A DNA stretch of 58,744 nt, from positions 25,557-84,300 of the forward strand of contig JBNGIS010020116.1 of the NCBI GenBank assembly GCA_049999725.1. Reading direction: 5' to 3'. Below, piece by piece: positions 1 to 9,387 of the stretch. Under the pieces are notes generated by a model. It was not told the origin of the DNA. It worked only from the letters and a program-made list of their open reading frames with translations, and did no database searches. The translations under genes and the position numbers were made by a program. Position 1 is the stretch's first letter; the number at the start of each line of letters is the position of its first letter. The DNA is from Haplomitrium mnioides (taxonomy: Eukaryota; Marchantiophyta; Haplomitriopsida; Calobryales).

Positions 1-209
1 GATCAAAGTTCATACGTGCATGGACTTCGCAGTCCAAGCGTGAAAGGACTCTGTAGTCTAGACGTGCATGGATAGCAAAGTCCCTGCGCATATGGACTTC
101 ACAGTCCATGTGCGCATTGACCCTAAACCTTTTTTATTGAAAACAAAGGACAATTTATAATAAACTCAATGCAATTAAAAAAAAAAATGATGTGAAAAGA
201 AGAACTTAC
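1..209 (-). repeat. Intron 2 (part) of ParB-methyltransferase gene A, with dyad repeats
   Basis: This is the start of intron 2 on the minus strand; the donor reads CTTTTG/GTAAGT at 210/209. Positions 1-130 hold degenerate units built on the palindrome AGTCCATGCGCGCATGGACT. The same kind of array sits in intron 2 of copy B at 10925-11105, so the array is an ancestral part of the intron. Confidence 0.7.
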
Positions 210-2638
210 CAAAAGCTTCTCAACGCTTGAATAGAACGCAGCTATCTTGGACTCCTTAGTGTGGAGAGAGGGCTCCTCTCTTGCCTCCTCTCAAATGCTG
301 CAGTAAACCTCTGAACAAAAACTTTCAGCCATAACCGCCAAAACTTTATGCCTCTCTATCTCCCGAGACATTTCGTCTATTGAAAGCTCTCCGGCTTCCA
401 CTTACTTCAAAATTGAAATCTTCACCTCATCAAGAAGACCCTGAAAGGACCTCCAAGGTGTCCACTTCATGTCCTGCATTCTCAACAATCCTTTGGCCTT
501 TGGCTTCTGGTCTTTGACCGTGTTCTTCTCCCACATTGAAAAAATGTTCTATTGTAGATCCCAAAGCTCTCCACTCTTGAATGCTAGCTGGAACCAAATG
601 TCTTGAGAAGTCATGGTCTTTTCAAGTGTTGACTTAGGGCTTTATCTCCAAGGTTTCCAACACCAACTCTCTTTTCAATTTTTGGGATGAAACCATCCCA
701 CTCTCCACAAATCTTTGATGCCAATATTCGACCTTGTGAATAGAGGTCATTTCCAGCCTATACCTCTGGTCGTAATTATCATCAATAGCAAAAATGCGGG
801 CCTCTCTTGGTGTAAGACCCACATAGACATAGCAATTGCAGAGCGATAATGTCGGGTTCTTCGCTCCATATTTTGTAATTGACAATTGCCTTGTTGTAGC
901 ATAGTGATTGCCTTCGACAATCTCATATTGATACTTTTCAAGGTTCTTATTATCGAACTCTGACTTATCCTTTAGCCCACACTTCGGGTCAACAACCACA
1001 ATGAAAAAGCTATGCGCATACTTGCTAGTGAGCATTCTTTGCGTCAAATGCTTAACAAAATCTTCATTCAATCTTCTAATATAGAATGGACCCCAGTTGT
1101 CCATTCCAAGTTTATGCAGACTCAAATTCTCTAGCCCTATTCTGATTGTTTCTTCACGGACTCTGCATTGCTGGATTGCAAACTTCCTTATTTCGTTCTT
1201 GTCTTCCACAGATACTGTCTGAGGGTCCACCTACTCCCTTTTCTGAAAATTTTGCAACCCCTTGTAGGATTTCCTTTTAGCCCTTGATGTTGGAGTCTGA
1301 ACTGGCTCCGGCTCCAATTCTTGCCATGAGTTGCTTGGTGATAAAGACGAGCGGGCTAAAAAAGTAGATTTTGTTGTAGATTTCGAGGCAGCAGGCTCCT
1401 CGATGACCGGTTTTGGAGCAAGCTTTTGCTTCTTGGTAGGGGGTTTCTTCTTTTCTGGAGCCTCAGTTGGCTCAACCTCTTTTCTTTTCTTTTGGGTAGA
1501 AGGGCCTCCCACGTGAATTGAGAATGTTGCCGCGCTCGAATGCGACATCAGATGTTGAATATTTATGCCCTGCTTGGGCTTCAGAATCTTGATATGGATG
1601 GCCAATTTCAAAAAGTCACGCTCGACGCACTTTGCGTATTTGTAGTTATCCACGAAATTTGCCAGAAACTGAAAGAACTGAAAAGAAAACAAAAGACAAT
1701 TAGGCATAAGTACAAGTGTAAGACTCGACATTCACTGCGCAAAGGGACTCTAATAGCATTACACTCATGCACAAACAAGAGAGTCCATGCGCGCATAGAC
1801 TTCCAAGTTTATGTGCACCTTGACGATGAGAGTCCCTAGGCTCAAGAACACCAAAGTCCATGTGCACATGGACTTCGGAGTCCAACCGTGCAAGGATTAC
1901 CAAGTCCATGCACGCATGGACTCCCAAGTCCAGATGCGCCTAGATATGGGAGCCCATGCCCGCTTGAACTCTAATGTCCATGCGAGCATGGACTTGGGAG
2001 TCCATGAGCGCAAGGACTCCCAAGTCCTAGCACACAAGGACTTCAAAGTCCATGCGCGCATGGAAAATGGGAGTTCATGCGAGCATGAAGTCCCAGGGTT
2101 CATGCGCGCAAGGACTTGGGAGTCTATACGCACATGGACTTTTGAGTCCTAGCACCTAAGGACTTGGCAGTCCCTACGTGCTTGGACCTCTGGACTCCAT
2201 GCTCGCATAGACTCCCTTGTAGTTGAGACTTAGTAAACAAACAAACAAACAAAAAAGAATTTCAGAATTTACCTTGCCATCTTCCTTTGCGGCCTGAAGA
2301 TGCTTCACAAAATTGTCCTTCTCTTGCATTTCAGAAAAAACAAATCGTTTGCAATTTGTACTGTAAAGGGTAATTGCATCTTGGGACTATACAAGCAGCC
2401 CGCTGTTGGCTTTCTTGCCATCTTGAATCATGGTGATTTGGACCGGTAGACCCAAATTGAAATTTTCAGTTTCACTAGCAAAAAGGTAAAGATATTGATC
2501 GGGGTCTTTCAAAGAACAGTAATTTACTAGCCAATTCCACTCAAGTTTTTCAGGCTCTAGAGCTTTGACAACATCCAAATACCTATATGGCTTTGGTTGA
2601 GAAGGGCGAAAAACATTTCCTTGAGATGCCATTCTCAA
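210..2638 (-). pseudogene. ParB-like/DNA methyltransferase fusion gene, copy A, exons 1-2
   Basis: The exons are complement(2273..2638) and complement(210..1677); the boundaries follow GT-AG and agree with copies B and C. Exon 1 starts MASQGN (or MRMASQ at 2638) and is a domain I do not recognise. Exon 2 begins FFQFLANFV, passes through a lysine-rich linker with NLS-like KKRKEVE and KKQKL (about 1370-1460), then a ParB-like domain at 634-1230 with FFIVVVDPKCG, EIVEGNHYATTRQL and an R-rich IDDNYDQRYR segment. ParB-type domains bind DNA and nucleotides; in bacteria and phages they are sometimes fused to DNA methylases. In-frame stops include TAG at 2384-2386 (CAG in copy B) and at about 1228-1230. 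The methyltransferase part lies left of the window. The gene is non-functional here; domain order is inferred from copy B. Confidence 0.72.
1678..2272 (-). repeat. Intron 1 of gene A, filled with 24-bp dyad repeats
   Basis: The intron runs from donor AAG/GTAAAT at 2273/2272 to acceptor TTTTCAG at 1678-1679. From about 1770 to 2220 it is a tandem array with a 24-bp period (cores at 1981, 2005, 2028 and 2053, for example). Each unit is close to the perfect 20-bp palindrome AGTCCATGCGCGCATGGACT. Open reading frames on both strands here are a by-product of the repeat. Confidence 0.8.
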
Positions 2639-2981
2639 GATGCTGGAGAAAGGTCAAATTTGAGGTAAAATGTGTAATGAACAAAAGTTCAGAAATCTTT
2701 AAAGGTCGAAAATGGCAAAAAAACAAGTAAATGCAAAAACAATGATAACTAAAAAACGAAAACCAAAAAATGAACTCTCTACAATGGAAACAAACTTTCT
2801 ATTAACACTCTTTTTATATCTTACCTCCAACTTTTTTATGCATTTTCTTCTTAAAAAGTTCCTAATTTTGTCGTTTTGCAAAAAAAACGACAAAAACACA
2901 TCTTTTAGGTGTGCTGTACGAGGTTCATAATATTTGTTGAAATAATTTCTTGAAGTACTTGATTTTTAGACAACATTTTCA
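2639..2981. promoter_or_regulatory. Shared divergent promoter of transposon copy A
   Basis: This is the only non-coding gap between the two divergent starts. On the minus strand ATATAAAAAG lies at 2810-2819, about 170 bp upstream of the ParB-methyltransferase start; the matching site in copy C is TATAAAAAG at 29428-29436. The flanks of the site are conserved between A and C. Copy A lacks an internal stretch of about 120 bp, present in C, that holds the transposase-side TATA box. Confidence 0.5.
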
Positions 2982-3200
2982 ATGGCTGGAGTTCTCAAAG
3001 GCAAGAAGAAGCTAGAGTTTCAGGATTCATCTTCACAAAAAAGTGTTACTTTTGACAAGCATGTTGACATTTTTTCAAATGGCAATTATTTGGAGGTAAG
3101 CGATGGAGTACCAAAAGCATCAAGTTTCATGGCGAGTATATTGGAGAAAAAGATGACTTCTATTGAATCAGATAGCTCCGCCGGAAAGGATCGAGAAAGT

Positions 3201-3350
3201 GAACTCCATGCGCGCAAAGGGTTAGGAACTCAACTCCATGCGCGCATAGGGTCAAGAAGTGAATCCAATGCGTGCATAGGATTAACGACTGAACAACTTG
3301 CGCGCAAAGGATCAAAGAGAGAACTCAATGCTTGCAGAGAATTCAAGAAA
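3201..3350 (+). repeat. Five 30-bp in-frame repeats in the transposase N-terminus
   Basis: The cores lie exactly 30 bp apart at 3209, 3239, 3269, 3299 and 3329 and read TGCGCGCA or close variants. They encode about ten residues each, with a recurring LHARKG-like motif. The core matches the dyad repeats in the introns of the other gene, so the element carries the same word in coding sequence. Confidence 0.85.
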
Positions 3351-4708
3351 CAATCTTCATCCAACACAAGATCTTTGTTGCCCTTTAAGCGGTCGAAGTT
3401 GAATCTTTCTTGAGTATTCCAAAATATCAAAAAAAAAAAGGTTCAACACAGAATTTCTAGACGGTTGTAGATCTTTCTTCGTCTATATCTAAAGGAGACT
3501 TTGATATTCATGATCAAAGTGTGTTTGTTCAGAACACAAAAGCATACAGTCTGTGAAAATTTTTTATTTTGGAGATGAGCCACTCTCCTCGATAGCACCA
3601 CTCAATCAATAGCTGATTTCATTTCAAGTTGCACCTCGTAAAGAGATTAGGACATCTAAAGCAAACCGAATTCTTTTGGAGGAGTCCTCATACGATAGTT
3701 TGGAAAAAAATTCTAGCAAAGAGTCTTAATCAATCAACATTTCTTTGGAGTTATTGCTAATAGCACCAATTTTATTACAAAAAACATTTCCTTCTAATTG
3801 AGATATTGATCAAGATTCGGTTTTGGAATGGTGTAGTTCTCCCAATCACTATGAAAAAACTCATCTCTCGAAAATAATCTGCGACGGAGTAAACAGTGTT
3901 TACGATGACGACCAAGATCTTCAGGATGAATTATCTCCTATTGTTGGATTTGCTACCGGACCGAATTGTCCAGTACAACATAAGAATTCTTTGTCTGGAC
4001 CAAAACCCAAACAGGTAAACACCTTACGCAAAAATTCTTTGTGGAAAGTCGATTATGACGAGAGCTTTTTGAAGAAAAAGCTCGATCCAATGTCAATTTC
4101 TAAATTGAAGAGAACTTCTTGTTGTTGAAATAATTGCTTATCATTGTGCAAGAAAAATTTTGTGAAAACTGTGAGAGAAATGTACTTTCAACAAAGCATG
4201 AAGAATCCAGATATCACACTACAATGGGGAATACCAAGAGAAGACTCCGATGTTGAAAATCGGTTTACATTGCCTAGTGGTACCCTTGTTTGTAGAAGAG
4301 CCTTTAAATTAATATTAGTAGTAGGGAATGATAGAATCCAAAGGATTCAAAATCTCAAAAATGCAGATTCTAGAGGCATTTTTTGAAAAAGATAACTATC
4401 TGCTAAAGGAGTTTTTGTGCGTGAGTGGATGGACAATTTTTTCCAAGGATATTATGAGAGAATACCCACTTACTAAGTGTACAACTTGCTTGATAATTTT
4501 ACAAAATGGGAAGTTTTTGACTACCACATACCTTATCTGAAAGAGAAAGATCCCTATTGTATTCTTAGTTTCTTGGGTTTTACAAAACATTGGAGAACTC
4601 ATTTTCCAAATGTAAAAATTCCAAAATGCAATAGATTTGTTGCTTGTGAAACATGCGAAGAAATAAAATCTTTGCGAGAAAAATTTGTCTTGGAGTCCAA
4701 TAAAGGTA

Positions 4709-5440
4709 ACAAATTTTCTTCTCTTTTGACACCTTTGGCTAATTCATTCTCTTTTTTCTAGACTCAAATCCTAGTTCTAGAGATGTTATGTTTTCTCAAC
4801 TTACAGCCAAAAGATATTTTTTTTGGTGAAGTTATTTAGCAAAGAAGATTTGAGTTGAATAATTCTTAGCAAGTTGAGTTGTGAGAAGAGTGTTTATGCT
4901 CACAAAGACTCTATTGTTTTATATTTCAATTTAACATTGTCTGCAATCAAATAAAGCCAAAAAATGAATTTGATTATTGGTGTCTTGCAACAAGTTTTGT
5001 TTTTGTTCCTTTAAATGAAGAGCCTTTGTAAGAAAATTTTGAAAGAATCTTTTTTTATGTTTGCAAATCCTATATATGTATAAGATTGTTCTTGTTTCTC
5101 TTAAAAATAGTCGATAATAATCACAACAAGCCATGATATGGTGTTGTTGTATTGGTCTTATGCAAGCATATGATTAGTTGTTGTCTCTACATATCCTCAA
5201 CGCTCAGGTGATGTGTTCTGGCACCCTTGGTTAGTAAATCTTGTTTTTTTCTTTTCCAAAAAGATTTTCGTTTTTTCAAAGTGGCTAAAGTTTAATTTTA
5301 ATCTTTTACAAAGTGTTTTGTTTCTACAAATTCAAACATTTGTTCAAAATGACTTGAATGTTTGTGGCACCTCAAGTTGTGTTTTGAAGTTACAAGTATT
5401 GACATATGTTTTACTAAACTACTTTTATGTTCTTCGTGTT
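4709..5440 (+). other. Intron of transposase copy A (right boundary uncertain)
   Basis: A donor-like AAAG/GTAAC follows the residues VLESNKG, and similarity to the transposase family resumes near 5441 (RQLFFHRDQQMKERS). The segment between is T-rich with no recognisable coding. An alternative acceptor, CTAG at about 4761, would make a short first intron followed by more non-coding or decayed sequence. Confidence 0.45.
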
Positions 5441-7117
5441 TTGTGATGATGCAATCAAATATAAGCGCCAATTGTTTTTTCATCGTGACCAACAAATGAA
5501 AGAAAGGTCAAAACTTACAAACCATCAAAGAAAATCCTATGCCAATGGTAAAAAGTAATTGGGAATCGTCATTGATGGATTAGATTATAAGTAAACTGCT
5601 ATTCCATACTGGCCTTCACCACCAAAAAACATTGATAAAAATTGTTTGGTGGGTGTGCATGTTGTTGGTGCCTCAATATTCAATCATGCTCTTTCTTTGA
5701 GGGTCTTCTTAACGTATAAAAACTTGAGAAGCGATTCTAATTTGATAGTTATTGTGCTCAACAAAATATTATGTGACTTTGAAGGCCCGCTACCTCCAAC
5801 TTTCTATCTTTAGTTGGACAACACGACATGAGAGAATAAGAATTCTATCATGTTTGGACATCTTAGTCTCCTTATTGCCAAGAATGTTTTTCAAAAAATC
5901 AAGGTAAGATTTTGGTCATACTCATGATCAAATTGATCAAATGTTCAGCCAATTCTCGAAACGTTTAAAACATGTCAAAGCATTCACGATTGCGAGTCTT
6001 AGTGAGGCACTTCAATTATCCTATAATCCTAAACCTCAATTGACTACTTTTAATCAAAAATTTAAATTCCAATTAAATGATTCCAATGCAAATATTTGGA
6101 GCAAACAGTTTTCAAGAGATAAATTTTGGCTACCTGTGGATGGTATTTGTCAACTTAAGTGCCTACTTGAAGTGGACAGAGAAATTTTGAGTTCAATGTT
6201 GATTTCTTTCAAGGCATATTCTAAAATCAAATGATCTCAAAAGGAAGAAAGAGAAGTGGATGTCGAGAAAGTGGTAATTTCAATAAGGGACAACACAAGT
6301 GAGAACTGCTACAAGTTCTTTACAGATTTTGATATTCAATAGAATAGTGGAATGACTTTTTTCTTACCCAACAACAAATTACAGCCTACATCATTGAAAA
6401 AAAAAGACGAAGACTCAAAGTAGAATTTGCCTTTTCATCTTCACAACAGTCAAACACTTGTAATGATTGTCAAAATGTTTGTCTAGATTCTTAGCTTGAT
6501 GCTCTACAAATAGAAAAAGATACACTGATACAACAAATATTTTCTACATGTCAAGCAATCTATGATGGAGCACCTAGGCTGCAAGAAAGTACTCTTTCGC
6601 ACAATACTCGATACGAGTATAAATTCGGCAATCTACATGAGTTGAAAGCTAGAATGTTTATTTGTGTTGTTGCATCTCTGGATCTAAAGGGCAGATCATT
6701 TTGGGTTGCCAAAGTTCTCAAAGTTTTGTCATTTGATGAGGAAGATCCTCCAAACCCAAAACGAGTATGAGTTCAATGGTTTGCTTGTTTGGCTAAAGAT
6801 GCATTTTTTGGACAATACTTCCTAGAAAAATAGTAGCAACAAAAGGGAAATGCAAATCCAAGTTACATATTGATGTCGTTGATGTGACACAAATCACGAT
6901 TCTATCTTTTGATTTTCTTCTTACCAAAAAAAACCAATTGAGAAAAACTACTCTAGCTACCATTAAAGCAAATCTATTTGAGTACAAAAGACAAAAAACC
7001 CTCAATCCTAAAAGGTTTCAAAGAGATTCAATCACTATCATTAACACTGAGATAGATCAAACAAATCTTGATAAAACTTCTAAAGCTGAATTTGAAGAAG
7101 TCGAGATGAGTGACTAA

Positions 7118-8860
7118 AGTAATTCAAGAACTTTGTTCTATATTCTATAATTTCAAGTATATTATAATTTAAGATTATTATTTTAAAAAGTACTTGAGAA
7201 TCTTTTGAAGCAACATGTTTAATTTTTTGCCAACTTAAACTTTTGACTATAAATCATTCCAAGTTGAATGTTATTCTCTGTAAATGAAACCTAAATCTTT
7301 AGTTAATATTTTTATTTTCTTTGTAAAAATATTTTCTTCTAAAAAATGTAAGTATTTTATTTCCAACTTTATTGTTTTCTAGAAGAGTTTAAGGTTATTG
7401 TCTCGTTAAAGCATTTGCCTAAACTCACTAATTGTTTTTTCCTTGTTAGGGTTTTGATGCAAAACTTAAAACCTTTAGTGCTGTTTGACTCAAATGTAGA
7501 GCTTTGTACTCATTTACTTTTAGATTCTGAATTAGAAATTGAAATCTTTTGCATGCGTAGAGTTTGTTGCAAAAAATTGAACGTTTACAGTCTGTATCCT
7601 CGGTTGTAGAAGTGTGAACCCTATGCGTGCATAGACTTTGATTCACAAGTTGAAATATCATACGTACAAAACTCTTTTGCAGAACCTAAAACCTAGGTTC
7701 TTGTTAGTCTTTGTTGTGGAATGTTTAGATGGTGAGTTTGAATTCCTATGCGCACAGATACTTTAGAGTGGAGTGTACACATGTTGAGTATGGATTCCTA
7801 ATTACGCAGAGACTTTGGGGTGGAGTGTTCATATGGTGAGTTTGGACTCCTATGGGCGCATAGGCTTTGGGGTGGATGGTTCACATGTTGAGCTTGGATT
7901 CCTACGTGTGTAGAGATTTTGGGGTGGAGTGTTCATATGTTGAGCTTGGATTCTTAAGCACACCTTGACTTGGGGGTGGAAGTCCAAGCCTTCGTTAAGT
8001 TCTACTTCTCATGCACAACCCTCAATCTTTTTCCTACACAGACTACCAATTACAACCTTGTTTGTACACAAGCTATAGACTCTTTTGTAGATCTTAAGAC
8101 CTTTGTTTAGTTGAATCACGTCTAGAACTTAGAGATGTTTCTTGTTTGCATTCTTAATTCAATCTACTTAGCTACTGCCTTTTTGATTCTAAACTATAAT
8201 ATGTTTGTGTATATGCTTCGTTGAATTATGAAGTATTTTTAAATGCTCAAACCTTTTTGAAAACCCACGTTAACTTTTGATTGCATGGATTTTCAACTAC
8301 AAGTGAAAGCTTACTTCTTTCTTGAAGTTTAAAATAAAGCTCCTAAATCCATGCCATGTTTCATTTTCTTTATTTTTGTGTTTGCCATTGCAAACTCATT
8401 CCTTTGGCTTCTAGTCATCTCTGGTTTTTTTCGTTATGTTTTGTAATTTTCTTTCCAACAAAAAAGTTTAAAAGAGCACTTTGTCTACTCGTGCCTAGAG
8501 TTTGTGCAACCAAATATATTTCAAAATAGCTTCTTGTGACTTGTATTTCAATTTTTGGGCTTAGAATATCCATCATTGATAAATGCAAATTTTTTTGTTG
8601 AAAACTTACTATAATTTGTATACTTTTCATCAAATTCGAGTTTTCCAATATTTTCATAAAAACTAATAATATTGATTGATTTTGCATAACAAAATTGACT
8701 CTCACTCGATCATGCTTGTTGAAAAAGCCAAAAACAAATCCAAAAAAACTCATATACTTTTTGTTTTTAAGAAATAACCTTGTTTTTCTATGTTTTTTGA
8801 ATTCAAAAATCATAATTTTTCTCCAAAAAAAAAGTTCATGTGCTAAGTGGCCTGTTCTTA
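7118..8860 (+). other. Transposase-side 3' tail of copy A
   Basis: No gene is visible here. The stretch aligns along its whole length with the reverse complement of 53194-54716 (copy D2), so it is an integral 3' untranslated and terminal part of the transposon. Shared landmarks include AATTTAAGATTATTATTT just after the stop codon, the TTTGTGCAACCAAA segment near 8500, and a block about 30 bp from the inverted repeat. It is AT-rich apart from the 52-bp repeats. Confidence 0.7.
7690..7990 (+). repeat. 52-bp tandem repeats in the transposon tail
   Basis: Repeated landmarks GGATTCCTA or GGACTCCTA occur at about 7740, 7792, 7844, 7896 and 7948, an exact 52-bp period. Each unit holds a TACGCGCATAG-like core followed by TTTGGGGTGGAGTGTTCA and TGTTGAGCTT. 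The same unit occurs inverted at 58630-58744 (spacing 52) and, more decayed, at 54060-54300. Confidence 0.85.
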
Positions 8861-8877
8861 GTTCAAAGTAGTGACTG
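8861..8877 (+). repeat. Terminal inverted repeat, transposase end of copy A
   Basis: GTTCAAAGTAGTGACTG matches the outward-reading end of copy B (12441-12457, GTTCAAAGTAGCGGTTG), D1 (54733-54749, minus strand) and D2 (53177-53193, minus strand). The transposase-side and methyltransferase-side ends share the motif in inverted orientation relative to the element, as expected of a TIR. Similarity to A and D2 stops here, and copy B sequence follows directly. Confidence 0.7.
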
Positions 8878-9086
8878 TTCTTTACCTTTTTGCTAGGGAA
8901 GTTGAGAAATTGAATATGGTACTTATTGTCCAAATCACCATAACAAGAGAGGATCAAGGAGCCACATCGGGCTGCTTGTGCAGTCCTAGGATGCCATTAC
9001 TCTTCACAATGCATCTCGCAAACAATTTGCATTGGAAGAGGGACATTTTTTCCAAGCATCTTCAGATTGCACATGAAGATGGCAAG

Positions 9087-9387
9087 GTAAGATTTGAAAA
9101 CCCTTTCTCTTTGGTTTTCTCTCTTGACTTACTCGGAACCCTATGTGCGCATAGACTTAGGAGTCCATGCGGGCATGGACCCCCAAGTCCATGCATGCCT
9201 AGACTCCTAGATCCATGCGCGTTTAGACTCCTAAATCCATGCGCGCATGTACTCCCAAGTCCATACGCGCATAAAGTTCTAAGCAAGTTTTTTCTAGACT
9301 TAAAGTTAAATACAATTCTACTCTTTGCTAACATCTAGAGACTTTTTGTTTAACATGTTTGATAATTTTGTTGCTTTTGTTTTCCAG
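9087..9387 (+). repeat. Intron 1 of gene B with six 24-bp dyad repeats
   Basis: The intron runs from donor CAAG/GTAAGA to acceptor TTTTCCAG. Repeat cores lie at 9144, 9168, 9192, 9216, 9240 and 9264, an exact 24-bp period, each a variant of TGCGCGCA inside a longer palindrome. The array is smaller than the matching one in copy A, so unit number differs between copies. Confidence 0.85.

Larger units (their letters stand above)
2982..7117 (+). pseudogene. GHTH-type DDE-like transposase, copy A
   Basis: This gene would mobilise the transposon. It starts MAGVLKGKKK at 2982, as copy C does (29151). In order: a low-complexity N-terminus with five 10-residue repeats (3201-3350); a region with YLKEKDPYCILSFLGF and the CxxC motif CNRFVACETCEEIK (4520-4680); an intron starting GTAAC at 4709; then the catalytic core with IDGLD near 5570, a broken LDNTT-ENKN near 5815-5845, and GHTHDQIDQMFSQFSKRL at about 5916-5970. 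A C-terminal region (6600-7117) contains FWVAKVLKV and QWFACLAKDAFFGQYF, like the small C-terminal domain of such transposases, and ends VEMSD. The acidic residues of IDGLD and LDN are candidate catalytic residues. The coding sequence is broken by stops (for example CGA to TGA inside the ENKN motif) and a small deletion before GHTH. The family assignment rests on remembered motif order, not a search. Confidence 0.72.
1..8877. mobile_element. Two-gene DNA transposon, copy A (left end outside window)
   Basis: This is the most complete copy of a large DNA transposon. A ParB-methyltransferase gene runs leftward (exons 1-2 visible, the methyltransferase exons lie beyond the window edge) and a transposase gene runs rightward, head-to-head over a shared promoter. 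The right end is defined by comparison with copies B and D: homology between A and D2 stops at the motif GTTCAAAGTAG, which also ends the methyltransferase side in B and D1. Adding the exons missing on the left, by analogy with copy B, gives a full length near 10-11 kb. Homology to copies B, C and D was recognised by eye. I cannot see the left inverted repeat or a target-site duplication. The superfamily is not certain; the transposase resembles large DDE transposases with a GHTHxDID motif. Confidence 0.75.

Noticed and set aside
1700-2152. Overlapping open frames on both strands rich in HARMD or CAHG-like repeats.
   Set aside because: They are translations of the 24-bp palindromic array inside intron 1; 24 is divisible by three, so frames stay open by chance.
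634-2638. An active self-methylating system in this window.
   Set aside because: Every copy has several stops, frameshifts, lost start or splice sites, or missing ends; activity could only be tested in intact copies elsewhere.
9130-9290. Regular 24-bp palindromic repeats suggested a CRISPR array.
   Set aside because: There are no unique spacers, the repeats lie in a spliceosomal intron, and the same core recurs with 30- and 52-bp periods elsewhere in the element.
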